Shown here: piece after piece, positions 11,301 to 24,085 of the stretch
Numbering within the stretch: the stretch's first letter is position 1
Layout: every line of letters begins with the position of its first letter
Origin: Umbilicaria muhlenbergii
Taxonomy: Eukaryota > Ascomycota > Lecanoromycetes > Umbilicariales > Umbilicariaceae
Length of the DNA: 64,000 nt
Assembly (NCBI GenBank): GCA_000611775.1
Contig: KK106981.1
Location: 7,802,023 to 7,866,022 of the forward strand
Reading direction: 5' to 3'
Notes under the pieces: generated by a model
What the model was told of the DNA's origin: nothing
Databases searched by the model: none
What the model saw: only the letters and a program-made list of their open reading frames with translations
Position numbers and translations under genes: made by a program

Positions 11301-12534
11301 TATGGCTACAGTCGCAATCCTCCCTATCTAGGACTGCATGTGCGACTACTTGTCTTTATCAGACCGAAACACGGCGACAGGTTCTGGATGCGAACGGCAG
11401 GAGTCTCTTCTATCTCGCCATCATAATGTCCGCCTGCGCCGGCTCGTTCGAGACCAGTACCATTCCAGAACAATTTATTGTGCTGCCCTTTTAATAGCCA
11501 AATACTAACATAGGGGGCATTCTAGCATTAAGCAAAATATGCTGAACAACATATGTTTGGTTGCCGATGGCGATGGAGGGTTCTTAATAACATTATTGTG
11601 TGGTGTGAAGAATAGCTTTTTTTGTCTACAGAGTGATCTCACGACGACAAATCAGGTGGACGTTGAAGCATCAATAACCACCATACTCTCTGGCGTAGCC
11701 GAGGCGGTCAATCTTGCCCCAGGACATTCCTTAAAGAAGATGACTGCCATGAGACGAAAGCGAGGGGCCAAAAAAATCATATCCAAGGATGGATTTGTCC
11801 TCTTCATGGATTACTCTCAGACGGTAGTAACAGCTCATCCGAGTCCAAGGATCCTGTAGATGTAAGCCTAGAACAGCGCCATGAGCCACCGCCAGCTTGC
11901 CCACAACAAGCTCAGCTCAAGAATGCTCATGAGAGATTTGGCCTCTGCATCACTGAAGGTGTCAAAACCAAGCAGAACGGCATCATCAGTGATGGTACGA
12001 GGTACTCCCTGACTACCTATGAGTTCTGGTTAGTATACCCCTCGGTACTTTGGATTCTTAGGGAACCGTAGCAGCCTGACAGTCAAAGGTACTTATCGCG
12101 ACCGAGCTGCTACAACTGCCGTCCCTAGCTGCTGTAGGCAGGTACCGTATGCAGCAAGATAGCCACCCCACGGTCGAGTGGGATGGCTTAGATGCTTGCG
12201 ATGGTGGTCGAGGCGGGGACCGAGAAGCTTGAATGAGCTTAGCTGTTAGCCCCCCACGGCCGAGTTCGCAGCCACCGGCGTCTCCATCATGCTGTCGCAA
12301 AGCTTCTGGTCCACTGTGTCTTCAACGTGCTCCACTTACAGAGCAGGCCATACCGAACGTAGTGGCAATTCCATGATGGTCATCATGCTAACCACCACGT
12401 TTTCGTCTTCCCCGCATGGCATGACGATTGTCTGCACTACCTCCCCTGGTCCTGGCTACAACTAGTTATATAGTGACCCTCTCCCATGTCGCGACCATGG
12501 CAGCTTTACCTTCTCTCTCTGTCAATCGGTCAAG

Positions 12535-14218
12535 ATGCGCTCACTCGTTACTGTTTCCTTACTTCTCGCTGCTGCACATGCTAACCCTGCTCCCAACATC
12601 CGGCGGCAGGCTGTGCCATCTGCTAGCCTCTTAACGGATATAAGCACTATCTCCCAGTACTGGGGCCAAATCTCTCCATACACGGACAACCCCGAAAGCT
12701 ATTTTGGCGTTGTTGATGTCGGACTTCCTGACGGCTGTCAGATTGAGCAGGCACATTCGCTCCAACGTCATGCCAACCGTTTCCCTACTGGCGGAGACGA
12801 TGATGGGGGGAACGATCAGCGTTTCGCCCAAAAAGTCATGAACTTTACTACGGCGAACCACTCGAGCTCCTTCACTGGACCCTTGGCCTTCCTCAACAGT
12901 TACGAGTACATAATGTCGCAGAGCTATCTCACCGGTCTCGGCGCGTCGACTGAGTTCATGGCCGGTGTTACTTTCTGGAATCGATATGGACGAACTCTTT
13001 TCAACGCCTCCCTTGGCCAGCTAGCCTATAACGCCAGCTTCCCCAACGGTACTGCAAGGCCCAAGCCTGTTCTGCGAACCACCGGTCAGTCTCGTATTGA
13101 GAACAGTGAGATCAATTGGGCGTTGGGCTTCTTCGGCCCAAGCTTCCAAGTCGTTCCAAACCCAACCCTTGCCAATGCGACCTCACCTTTCAACGTAGTC
13201 ATTATCCCTGAGGGCGGCACCGAGAACAACACCCTTGCTTCCTATGACAGTTGCTTCAATGACAACGATGATGCAATTGGTTATCTTGGAGATGATGATC
13301 TATTCAAGTACATTCCTCTGTACTTGGCAAATGCCACCGCTCGGATGCAGCAACATGCTCCAGCCGGCTTCACTTTCAACACCAACGATACGTATGCCAT
13401 GCAGAGCATCTGTGCGTACGAGATGGGCTACATTGGCATGTCCGACTTTTGCACCCTATTCACACAGGACGAATGGGACGGGTTTGAGAACACTCTTGAT
13501 ATAGAGTACTTTTATGATTATTCCTTTGGGAATCCAACCGGTCGTGCTCAGGGTATTGGATATGTCCAGGAGCTTCTCGCTCGTCTGCAACACCAGTTCA
13601 TCACTTCATCTAATTCTTCGGTCAACTCCTCCATTGACAACAATGCAGCGGACTTTCCTCTGAATCAACCGTTCTATGCGGACTTCACACATGACGATGT
13701 AAGGATCCGACTCAAGTACCTATGTTCAATCATTGATTACGACTAATACTTGCTCGCAGATAATCGTCTCCGTCCTCACTGCTCTCTCCATGGACTATTT
13801 CCGCAACCCTCCAACCCTAACCAAATACCCTCCAAACCCCAACCGTCCCTTCATCCTCTCCCACATGACCCCCTTCGGCGGCCGTCTAATCACCGAAGTA
13901 ATCGGCTGCTCAAGCAGCAACCCCACCCCCGTCACAGCCCACAGAACCCAATACTACCCGACGCAATACGGCTACAACGCGGCGAACGCAACTAACAAAT
14001 TCATTCGTATGCGCCTGAACAATGGCGTCTTGCCCTTGAACACCATCCGTGGAGGACTGTGTGAGGGCCGGACTGACGGCTTGTGCGCGATGGACAGCTT
14101 CATCAAGAGTCAGGCTGGTGCTTATGCTTTGTCGAACTATAACTTTGCTTGTTTTGGGAATTACTCCATTCCGGACCCGACAAACGGGGAGGATTTTGAT
14201 GGGACGATTTCGGCTTGA
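12535..14218 (+). CDS. Secreted histidine acid phosphatase (phytase-like)
   Basis: Branch-2 histidine phosphatase; members release phosphate from phytate or other phosphomonoesters outside the cell. Exons 12535-13698 and 13760-14218 (61-nt intron) give about 540 residues. MRSLVTVSLLLAAAHANPAP is a clear signal peptide and IRRQ could be a processing site. The active-site motif is RHANRFPT in place of the usual RHGxRxP, so the glycine is alanine. The catalytic HD pair is seen as DFTHDD at the splice junction. Many N-x-S/T sites (such as NHSS, NASL, NATS, NNTL, NDT and NSS) fit a heavily glycosylated secreted protein. Conserved cysteines remain. Substrate preference is not readable. Confidence 0.9.
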
Positions 14219-15361
14219 GTACAAAATATAGATACGTGGGGATGTAACTCCACCTTATTAGATAAGATACAAAAGAAGAACAAGTTCCATATTCTACTCG
14301 GATGAGGCACATCCGGTGTCTTCTAGTGCTCTCCGGGCTTTTCCCGGGGCTGCTCCCGGTAAATCCCAGACTGGTGCATAGCAGTTTGCTATTGTTATGC
14401 AATAAAGACTTGTAAAAGCTGATCTAGCAAAGCCAATCTTGCAAAGAGGATTGCAAGAGCGACGGGTGGGCGTGACCTACCGTATCCCCTGTTGCCGATC
14501 AGCCCTATCGTGGCACCAAGGCCAGTTGCGACTCTCCCATTACAAGGGCTCAAGACCGCTAGACCGGAAGTGGATGAACATCTAAATTGTGTTGTAACCC
14601 CAATCCTTCAGCCATACTAACTCAAAGACTTCATATACACTCGAGATGTTTCCAAAGACCGATTACAATTGCACGGAGAGATGACAATATAGAGCCAGAA
14701 TAGCGTATGTTATGGTTTTCAGCTCGCTCTAGACCCGGGGACCTTTTGGGATTGGGCTTCTGGCGCAACAATTTCTTCACTCATGTTTTCATTGGACAAT
14801 GCAGTTCGTTGTTAAAGTGTTTGGTCATCGTAACGTGTACTTGAGTGAAGTGAATAGGTCATGGGTCACAATTAGCAAACAGTATCTACAATTCCTTCGG
14901 TCTAAGCGTCAATTCTCTGTTACTTCATCTAATGAATCAGACGAACAGTGAACATACCTACCTTATCGCGTTTCAGAGCAAAGAATCCTGAATACTCAAT
15001 CTTATTAATCTTGTCGATCAAAATGTATCGTTACCGTCGAGTATCATCCTGCGTTGCCGCTCGGAGTATTCCAAGCCTCTCGAGATATCTCAAGAACACC
15101 CAGTCTCATTGAAAGCTCTTCCGCAGCCAATTGTAGTCAGCACGGAGGTGTCGTAGCTTAGCTCCTTATACGAGAGCATTGTTCAGCTTTCTTCGTCTCG
15201 AGAAAGCTCTTGGGGGGTACGGGCTGATGTAATTGTTTGTGGAGAGCATTTGGAAGTTATGGATTTGCAGGACTACGCACCCACTGATCCCTCCTCTGAC
15301 TAGTCACGAGCTCGTTCTCTTATTTGGCCCCCGGGACCATCTCTCCCAATGAACCTCTCCT
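14219..15361. other. Intergenic stretch, no gene recognised
   Basis: About 1.1 kb without a supported frame; presumed 3' end of the phosphatase and 5' region of the PARP-like gene. Confidence 0.5.
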
Positions 15362-16999
15362 ATGATTTTAACTCCAAAGACACCCGTGAAGCTTGCTGCA
15401 ATTCATTCAAGCAATGCCATCCACCTCTTCGTCGGCGATCGACAACTATCTGGAAACCGAGAATGCAGAAACAGACATGCACATCCGCGACAGATTCGTC
15501 GATTTTGTTCTGCTGCGGAACCTAGAAATCAAAGGGCTTTTGGGACTTATTTGCCTCCAGAGGTCGAGGAATGGGACGGCTCATTACAGGATGGCTTCAT
15601 CGCCTTCAAGTACCCTGAACTCGTTCTTCGAATCGGCACTAGAGCACACGGCTGGAGTGCTCCACAGCAGGAGATTGTCGACCGAGAATTATCACGCAAG
15701 GTCGTTGACGCGCTGAGAGCCTCCTTACGGGAGATGGCAAAGGAAGCTAGCGATGCCCAGCTGAATGCGCGGACGCTGTTCGGTATTCGTGATCTCACCA
15801 TGCTCGTATTGCAACTTGTCGACAAGACCACCTCGTGTATCCGGGCTTGGAGGTCCTCACAGCTCAAAGCTAAAGATGTCTCCCAACGTGGTTGGAACGT
15901 AAAGGAAGCCAAGCATTGGAAGGAAGTCACAGAGAACGAATTTGGCGTGGACCTAGACAGTGTGGAAGATACTGCTTCTGATATCATAGGCAAAACCCCA
16001 AAGGAGATCTGCGAGGATATCTTGCCCGATTACCGTGTCATTCACTGCGAGACGGTCATGAGAAAGGACTTACTGAGGCAATTCAAACAACGGCAGCGCA
16101 AGCTTAGAGAAAATCTACTCAAGCAACGGCTCGATGCTCTTAAGCAGTGTGTTCCAATTGAGCACCGTCGTGACAAAGGGGAAGGAGAAGCTCAGAAGGA
16201 ACAACTCGTTGACTACCTTGTAATCCCTCGTCTCACTTTTCACGGAACACGCAAGGACCTGGTTGCCTCTGTCGTCCAGTACGGCTTTTTGAAACCCGGA
16301 GATATCCATCCTGCCACTGGTATTCCCTTGCCAATTCGGTGTGGTAGTACATACGGTCGAGGCATCTACACATCTCCCGACCCCAGCTTTTCACTCCAGT
16401 ATTCCGGCTGGGCTGCTCGAGCCTCCACGTCCTCAGAACTCTCCGAGATGAAACTAATTGTTTGCGCGACCATGATGGGCCGTAGCGCTCAAATGCTGAG
16501 GGACGACAATTGGCGAGAATAGAGCGAACCTTATCCGGGTGCGGACTCCCACGTATCAAACAACTAGTATGAGTATATCGTATTCGACTCTGCGCAAGTC
16601 CTCTCATGTTACGTCCTCCATGTGGATCTGAAGGTAGAGGACGCCGAGGAGTTCCTCAAAAGCCAGCTCAACAACAACCGAAGGGATAAACCCACCCACG
16701 TAAAGCTCCGCAAAGAGATCCTGTCCCCCGGAGACGCTCAGCGCCTGAAGGAAGAAAAGATCGCACGAGCGGCCAAAATCTTTGCTTATGGCTTCGGTCC
16801 GGTTTCCGGAAGCAATATTATGATTGAAGAAATCGGAGACATCGAAGAAGATGACGAGGAGTACGGCGAGTATCAAGAGAATCGGCTCGAGGGCGAGAAA
16901 GAAGAAGCGGATATCTGGAATTGGGGACCTCTCTCGGGGAGGACTGCTTTCGACGAGTACGCTAGGGCTCGGAAATCGAAGGCGAAGAATCGAGGATGA
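15362..16999 (+). pseudogene. PARP-catalytic-domain protein interrupted by two in-frame UAG codons
   Basis: ADP-ribosyltransferase-like protein of the PARP group. The frame from 15362 contains LPPEVEEWDG...FKYPELVLRIGTR, then a long charged helical region. The catalytic fold follows: TFHGTRKDLVASVVQYGF (first strand His) and CGSTYGRGIYTSPDPSFSLQY (the Tyr strand). In the same frame TAG stops fall at 16520-16522 and 16565-16567. Yet the reading continues after them with YEYIVFDSAQVLSCYVLHVDL, the typical last strands of a PARP domain, then an acidic tail to 16999. The first about 40 residues read better in another frame (MPSTSSSAIDNYLETENAET, from 15414), so a further frame change near 15530 is likely. 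Either a decayed host gene or one needing recoding or mRNA editing. NAD-site residues His and Tyr are present; the third position is unclear. Confidence 0.8.
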
Positions 17000-18150
17000 G
17001 ATCGCTGTATCAGTGTCTCTGAATGCCTCTAGAAGCTATCTAGCAAATAATGAAAGCTCGACATCATTGAGACAACAATCTGTGTTTATGCGTCTGAGCC
17101 AATTCGGGTCAATCTGTACCTTGACTTGACCTGACGTCCAATTCCCCGAGAGAGTGAACGCTTCGCCATTCCTTTTCCATTCGCTGGTCCTGGGAAGATC
17201 AACGATATGTAGGGCTCACAATCTCCCTAACAACCTCGTTGCCTATTGGAGAGCCTGAAGCCCCTCCTGGCGACCACTGCAAATGCGAGCGATGACACCC
17301 AATAACACAGTACTGCAGGAAGGGACTTTACGGAGCATGTATCCCAACAGCGAAAGAGACTGCGTATCGAGCGGATAAAAGCCCTGCTTGCCCGCCACGT
17401 GGGTTTGTGGCGCTGTATGGCTGCGCTTAAAGCAACCACACCTCGGAGCGAAACTGCAGGAAGATCGAACGCCTTACGGAACAAAACCGTGTGAAGAAGT
17501 TTCACAAGGACAAGGATCCAGGCACACCGGCTGCAGCTTGCTAGGTGCTTACCGGGCAAGCTTAGGGGACGGACTGGCGCCAGTCGGGATGAACTACAGA
17601 AAACGGGGACAGGGCGAGCAGATACTGCAACCAATGCGAACAACCCGGTTGCCTAGCGCTAGCAAACCCGGTGTTCCGCGTGCTTAAACCCTGTCCTGAC
17701 ATCCTCTTAACGTACCGTAGCCTTAGTGGCTCGATATGCAGTACGGAGTAGAGTACAAAACTGCCATGCCAATGGGATGGGGATCGCCTGCAAGTGGCTG
17801 CACACTTGCTATGGGGTGCATTTCGCAGTGTTCTTCCCCTCTTCCTGTCGCGGGTTTGTGCGTTCCTTTTCTCTGCTCTGCGTCCGAACCTGGGACTTTC
17901 GAGGCCCAAAGTCTTCTCTGGCCCCACGCTTTGCTTGCGCTTCTGCTTGTGATTTGCTACCGGTTGGTAACAAAGTAGCCACGGGAATCACTCCGCTTCT
18001 ATTATTCCTTGTATTTTCATGCGGTAGCTGCACTGACAGCACTTCAATTGACCGGAGTATTCGTAAAGCCGCAAGTTGATTCCTGCCGTCTGGTGAGATT
18101 TACTTGAGGCGGTCCTCTGCTGTTTAGATCCCACCGTACAGACAGCGAGG
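17000..18150. other. Intergenic stretch, no gene recognised
   Basis: About 1.15 kb with only overlapping shadow frames and no family resemblance. It should contain the promoter of the transporter gene. Confidence 0.5.
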
Positions 18151-20099
18151 ATGAAGGAGGTTTACCACTCTGCTGTTGGGCAATTCGACTCTTTCGAGGG
18201 TACCACCGAACACGATGAAGCCTTCGTCCATGGTGCGGGTGCCGATGTCTTTGGCGACGATGCGAAGCATCAGGTCGGTTTCATCCGAGCAGACGTCGAA
18301 AGATACCCTCCCGCTAATCCTATCCACGAGCCAGATTCAATACCGAACTTTGACATGGCCGCTCGTTGCCGTCCTGATGATCACCGAGATTGTCACCTAC
18401 GGAACACTCTCCCTGCCCTCAGCACTGGCTGTCGTAGGTATTGTTCCGGGAGTCGTCCTGATAGCGTTCCTCGGGATATTCGCGCTGTACACCAGTCTGG
18501 TGCTCATTCAGTTTAAGCTCAACCACTCAGATGGTACGTGGAGCAGGACGGGTAGCTGATGGGAACCAATGGCTAATCAGTGTTAGTCCACAATATGGGG
18601 GACGCTGGAATGATCCTCTTTGGACCCATCGGCCGAGAAGTCTTAAGTTTCGGAACTGTGTTGTTCGCTGTCTGTAAGAAGAGCAACTATACCCTTGAGT
18701 AAGGGAGGTTAGAATCTGACAACAGCATAGTTGCCGTCGGAGGCCAGCTGCTTGCGGCACAAATCGCTCTCGGCGCGCTCTCAGACAATAAGCTCTGTCT
18801 CATGTGGTATACAGGCATCTTTGCGATCCCGACCCTGCTTCTTAGCCTACCGCGGACGCTGAATTTCAGTCTATCATGGATGAGCATTCCGGCCGTCATC
18901 TCTATTCTGATATCCTGCGTCGTTGCAATGGCAGGCGCAGGCAAAAATCCAACACCAGGGAGGACTGTCCAGGTCTCCGTCGGCTCCAACTTCTATACGG
19001 CCTTCATTTCCATTACTTCGCCAGTCTTCGCCTATGCAGTCGGTTCCTCCATTTTCAAACTGTTATGCGTGATTGCTGATTTATTTTCAGGGCCACTTCA
19101 TGTTTTTCCCCCTGGTGTCGGAAATGAAGCGGTAAGACATGCATTACCCTAAAGCCCCCTCTTACAAGAAGGTATCTTATGGTCCGATGCACAGACCTCA
19201 AGATGCGAGGAAGGCAGCGTGGGCTCTTGGGTCATTCTCCACCCTGTTCTACATTCTTTTCGCCGTTGTCATGTATGTGTATATCGGGGACAAGGTAGCA
19301 AGCCCAGCATTCTCCAGTCTGCCAGTGAAGTGGCAGAAAGCGGCTTACGGGCTAGCGCTTCCCAATTTGCTTGGTGGGTTTCCATGCTTCCTCATTCGAT
19401 GACTGCCAGGCGCAGGACCGGAGAGTGGCAGTCCCCAGCGTGAGAACTCCTTGATGATTCAACACGAAGGCTGTGTCCAGAGATTCCCAGTGCCATCACC
19501 GTAGAGCTCGATGGCTCTCAAGATCTGTACATTGGATTTTATAGCGCTCGCCTTTCAGTGTTGAGTTATCGATAGGGGTCCCACGCTGGGAACGCCACAC
19601 ATCTTGATCCTGATCCCTTGAATTGGATCGTGACCGTATCCCTACTGATGCGGAAGCAGTTGCGGGCGCCCTCTACAACCACACGGCAGCCAAAATCATC
19701 TTCATCCGCTTCTTCCGCGACTCGCCCCATCTGCATTCGCACACAATGACCGGCTGGTTCTGGTGGACCTTCCTCGTCGTACTCGCCAACGGCGCAGCCT
19801 TTGTCCTCGCCATCGGCGTCCCTATCTTCTCCTACCTTATCGGCATTGCCGCGGCGCTCTTCGCATCCTGGTATACGTACGGTCTCGCAGGTGCGTTCTG
19901 GATCCATGACACGTACGTACTCAAGGGTGGGATGAGGGCGTTGAGACAGCGGCCGTTGATGTTTGTGGTCAATATCTTGACACTTCTAGCTGGGGCATTT
20001 ATCTGTGTGGCGGGGTTGTATGCGATTATTAAGGCGATTGTGGTGGCTTATGATACCAATTTGGTTGGCAAGCCTTTTAGTTGCGGGGTCGGCGTATGA
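18151..20099 (+). CDS. Amino-acid transporter, AAAP/Aa_trans family
   Basis: Proton-coupled neutral or amino-acid permease of the plasma membrane or vacuole. Seven exons: 18151-18273, 18335-18533, 18587-18673, 18731-19038, 19091-19131, 19195-19373 and 19660-20099. They join in phase to 458 residues. The short hydrophilic N-terminus leads to LTWPLVAVLMITEIVTYGTLSLPSA (TM1), then VHNMGDAGMILFGPIG, LFAVFAVGGQLLAAQ, FAYAGHFMFFPLVSEMKRPQDARKA and LPNLLVAGALYNHTAAK. About eleven membrane segments are seen. This is the usual length for Mtr/AVT-type fungal members. Five introns are 52-63 nt; the sixth (19374-19659) is 286 nt. Specificity unknown. Confidence 0.9.
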
Positions 20100-21102
20100 G
20101 TTGATAAGGCTAGGAGTGGCTCTTGTCAGCTGGACTGGGACAGGTTTCATAACCTATACACTATATAGATACGATCGTTGGTTCTAGCTGTGCGGGTAGG
20201 GACCGCCTTTCAGATCCAGTCCTCTACCTTATTCCGTCTTCTAAGAAGCCATAGTATCACCGTGGGGTCTCGCATCAATAACTCAATAAGAACGAAATGT
20301 GATAGAGTGCTCACAATTTGCAGCTGTCAGGATTGTATATTTTGGTGTTGCCAGAGATTCCACACTGAATGCCCTCCGAGATCTCCGTGCGATTATTAAT
20401 CGTTTGCGGCAGTGTCTCAGTCGAGCGTTGCCAGTTGTTGCGTTGCAGTCCACGAGCTTCTGTGTCCAAGCAAGTCGACCCGAATGGATCTGGCTATATT
20501 TATCTGTGACATTCCTGCATGTGTGATGAGGAGCCATATCCCGGTTTAAACTTCCCGGGCCGGGCCGCAGTTTCAGAAGCGAAAGTTCCCCCTGAGCCCT
20601 GGCGGAGGAGGCGTGGGTATGAAAAAAACAAAGCAGCCGTCTCCTCTACCCTGCGGTTGTACCACAGATCTATATTGAGCTTCAACGTGCAAGCTTCAAC
20701 GTCCAGATCTTTCGTTACTGTACGGCAAAGCATCTTGAGACAGAGATACCTGGTCTTATAGGTCATCATTGCCCAGACGAATGTGTATGGATTGCGCCGG
20801 TTGCCTCCTTCATGTCCCGCTGTAATGGAGGCGTCTTCTGCCTCTGCCGTGCACATACATGGTTTATCAGGCTTACTGGGTGAACATCCTTCTCTTTGCT
20901 GGTTTCTACTGTTAGGCCTCCGTCTATATACCGAAGCAGCTGGTACGCATTGGCCCGGATAGCCTTAAGCCTTATGCCTACTTAGCTAAGTGGTGTATCA
21001 ACTCCCTTCCTTTACTATACCTATAATTACTATACGATTATCTGTTGAGTTTTGTGGAGCCCCCTCTCTGCATGCGGCCTCGACTGTTCATCCGTCTGCA
21101 TC
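20100..21102. other. Intergenic stretch, no gene recognised
   Basis: 1 kb with short frames only. An additional upstream exon of the following membrane protein gene could hide here. Confidence 0.45.
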
Positions 21103-23227
21103 ATGCTCGTTGATATTATTGCAGTCAGCACCAGCGGTGTTCACACATTGGACGCAGCAATGGTCCCGATCCAGACCTATTTCCTCTCCCAGTTATTTCC
21201 CAAAACCTCCTTCTCAGGGAACCTCCCGCTATACTCTTCTGGCTGTGTTGGAAAAGTTGGAGGTGTCAATTGCGCGGCCGCTTGCAAGAATCCGGAACAG
21301 ACATTTAGCAACGTGTATACATTGGCAAATTGTCTCGCATATCCTTTCATATCTATGCTTGTCTCTGCCGAAACCCTTACTACTGACGGCCTTGCTATTG
21401 CTGAAGCATTCAATGTCTTGAGCTATACATCTAATTCGGTAGACCTAACCGCAATCCATGAGGTTCAGGGAGACTGCTTCGCTCAATGGAAGAAGGTCGT
21501 CAATTACGACACGTCAAAAGAATACTTGCCAGTGAATGCACAAGTTATTTTTAGCTTCTGCGATTCAGGTTGCCTTGAAGGAACGGCTTCCACGGACATT
21601 GGAGGCATCGGAGTAATGTCCACATAACTTATATTATCAATCGAGACTAACTCGCAAATTTGCAGATCTACACATCTTCTTGGATGCAAAGTGGCATCGT
21701 CATCAGTGCTTTCTTACTGGTACAATGTTTGGATTCCTGGATCTACTGTTTAAGCCTCACTGGTCTGCGTTGTGTGAAGAGGCTGGGCCTGAAAGCAGCA
21801 AAAGAAGAGGCTACTGAATTCCAGAAGAATTGGATAGATCGGCATCTGAAGATCCTCCTGATGGCACTGGTTGAGTTTCAAAAGGCGCAATGCTTCTTTA
21901 TTCTTCCAGTACAGGCTGCTGCGCTAGTAGCCATATCAGCGCCGGCGACAATTCTGGCCCCTACTACCCTGCAGCAATCTTCGAACAATCTTTTGCTGAT
22001 TCAGCTTATTGGCGTCAGTGGTATGCTTCCTGTGATGTGCACACTTTTCTCTCTACATGGCGCCAGGCAGAAGTCATGGTATGTGCTAGGAATGTCTACG
22101 ACCGCTGTCGCGATCTCTGCAGTTACCATATTCAGAGCAGGGGCGCTCAACCCAGCACCGGAACTGACGCTAGACACAAGATATTCAGCTTGTGGGAATC
22201 ATGATCCTAGTGCCTGTTGCTTATCCAAAATTCAAAGTCTCGGAAAATCACACGTTGTTGCCTTTGGACTTGCAGCTGGTGCTCCAAGCATAGCGGCATT
22301 ATCGATGCTTGAGCTTTTCATCCTAATATTGGACTTTCCATGGAACCCTGAGAAACCAATATTTGTTCCGGTTAGGGACTGGCTTATCCAGTATATCCGT
22401 AAACAGAAACTCAAACATGCATATCACCCGGGGCTATCGACTGGCGAATTGACAACTCCAAGTAAGCTCGAACGATTTCAGCTCAAGCTGGGAAGGGACT
22501 GGGTCGAAAAATTTGTTCGGGGAGTCTTTGCACTGTTTTATCTGGTCGTGTGGCTCTGTTTTTTGATCAGCTTCCTCCTTTTCATGCTCATTCTGTCCTT
22601 TCTGGCCTCTGCAAATGCTATAGACACCCATACTTGGACCTTTGGTCAAATTGTGGCCATCATGGTTTGGATAGCCCCTTTGTGCGAGTGGGTATACCTA
22701 GAATTCCGTAAGTATTTCTCACCATTACTTGGAAGCAGACTGTTGACTTACTTATTTTAGGTGGTCTGGAAGAAGGCTCCAAATATCGCATCCCAAAGCC
22801 CTTCAAGGTAATCGAAGAAGCTGACCGCGAAGTCATAGTGCAGCATCTTGAGAGAGATGGCTCACTACCCAAGTCTGTGGCACAAACTCTATTGAGGAAG
22901 CATGGCTGTTTCGGGGGTTCGTCATCTGGCAGCACAGATCACAATCAGTCTGCGAACAGCACTGGGGATGTTGCTCTCCAACCTATGGGAGCGGCGGCCA
23001 ACTCTAATACCCCACCCGACTCACATATACAATCTTCGGCCTCTCAAACACAACCTCCCGGCTCTCAAGCACAACCTTCCGGATCTTCAACGCAAGCTTC
23101 CTGCTCTCAAACACAACCTCGCGGCTCACAGACACAACATTTGAGCCAATCCTCTGAAGAAGCGGTACAACGGAAGATCGCGCTAGCAATCCGCAAAGGG
23201 TATTCGGAACAGGCAACATTCTATTAA
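21103..23227 (+). CDS. Multi-pass membrane protein of unknown function
   Basis: Exons 21103-21612, 21666-22707 and 22761-23227 (two 53-nt introns) join in phase to 672 residues. The N-terminal third looks extracytoplasmic and cysteine-rich (GCVGKVGGVNCAAACKNPEQ, CFAQWKK, CDSGC). It is followed by about six hydrophobic segments, among them the region VFALFYLVVWLCFLISFL. The segment WTFGQIVAIMVWIAPLCEWVYLEFRGLEEGSKYRIP is typical of a family of uncharacterised fungal membrane proteins known to me only by pattern. The cytoplasmic tail is Gln/Ser/Pro-rich with a tandem repeat. The start at 21103 has no signal peptide, so an upstream exon may be missing. No function assigned. Confidence 0.75.
23041..23145 (+). 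repeat. Coding 21-bp minisatellite, 5 units
   Basis: Five tandem units of exactly 21 bp starting at 23041, 23062, 23083, 23104 and 23125. They encode variants of the heptapeptide SQTQPxG in the tail of the membrane protein. Because the unit is a multiple of three, copy number could change without breaking the frame. Confidence 0.85.
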
Positions 23228-24085
23228 TGCTCATGATTGAAAAGGTGCTGGTTCTGGAAGAGTATCCGGCAATGGAAGAGTTATAGGGGTCATGGGGTTT
23301 GATTTTGCCTTTCTTTGGACCTGAGGGGATTGCCAGAGGTCAAGGGACAGACCAATTTGTTGTAGCGGTCAATTATGTCTGGGAATGCGAGATTGAGATG
23401 GTGTTTGGGGGGGATAGGTGTGGCAGGATAAGTTTTCTCAAGGCATTGCAAGGTACCTTTTTAGAACTGGCAGGTGTACGGTTAAGACAAGTGGCAATCT
23501 TCAGCAAGGGGGTCTCTTCATCTATTCCAAAAACCAAAACCGATTTCGAGGCCTGTTTGACAGAGAGATGCTAGAAGCCATCAATTTCTACAGTAACCAC
23601 TTGAGGATTCGTACATATTTCTTTTGTCGTCACCCTATTGAAAGGGTACTCAGCCGAGAAATGCCACGTATTTTCTTCTTACACACCTGCCCTCAGGTGC
23701 ATCATCAAGATGAGTGGCAGTACTAAGAAGTAAAATCTGGGGCCGTCCTCGACAGCAGATAATAACGGAAAGCATATCGTCGAATCAGTCATTTCAAGAC
23801 TGCAGATGGTCGAGCTCAGCGGTTTCTGCTTCTGTACTAGGATATTAATGGGCCTTCCGGTCTCCAGATTGCCACTTATGTTAACGGTGCATGGGCAGGC
23901 ATCAGGAGAGTCAAAGGTAACCAGGATTTTTGTTTTCTGCCGCTTGTTGGGAACCAGGGGATCTTCGGATATTAGTGAACATCGTTTTAGCAGTCAAGGA
24001 CATTTGGAAGTACAAGGTTGAAACTGGGTCCAGGAGGACAGGTGCGACGGAACAGAGCTCCTCTATGCATTATAAGGTAGTAAGA
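23228..24085. other. Convergent intergenic region, no gene recognised
   Basis: About 860 bp between the stops of the membrane protein and the enoyl-CoA hydratase. Only short frames. A 17-nt stretch near 23708 resembles a stretch in the last hydratase intron, possibly chance. Confidence 0.45.

Larger units (their letters stand above)
10526..12534. other. 2-kb accessory intergenic region
   Basis: No intact gene recognised. It holds a short AC/AT microsatellite near 10636-10662, a possible methyltransferase relic near 11130-11300, and an open plus-strand frame at 11539-11859 (106 codons) with no family resemblance. A smooth plus-strand frame at about 11930-12060 may also be a coding remnant. 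The last 100 bp presumably hold the phosphatase promoter. Confidence 0.45.
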
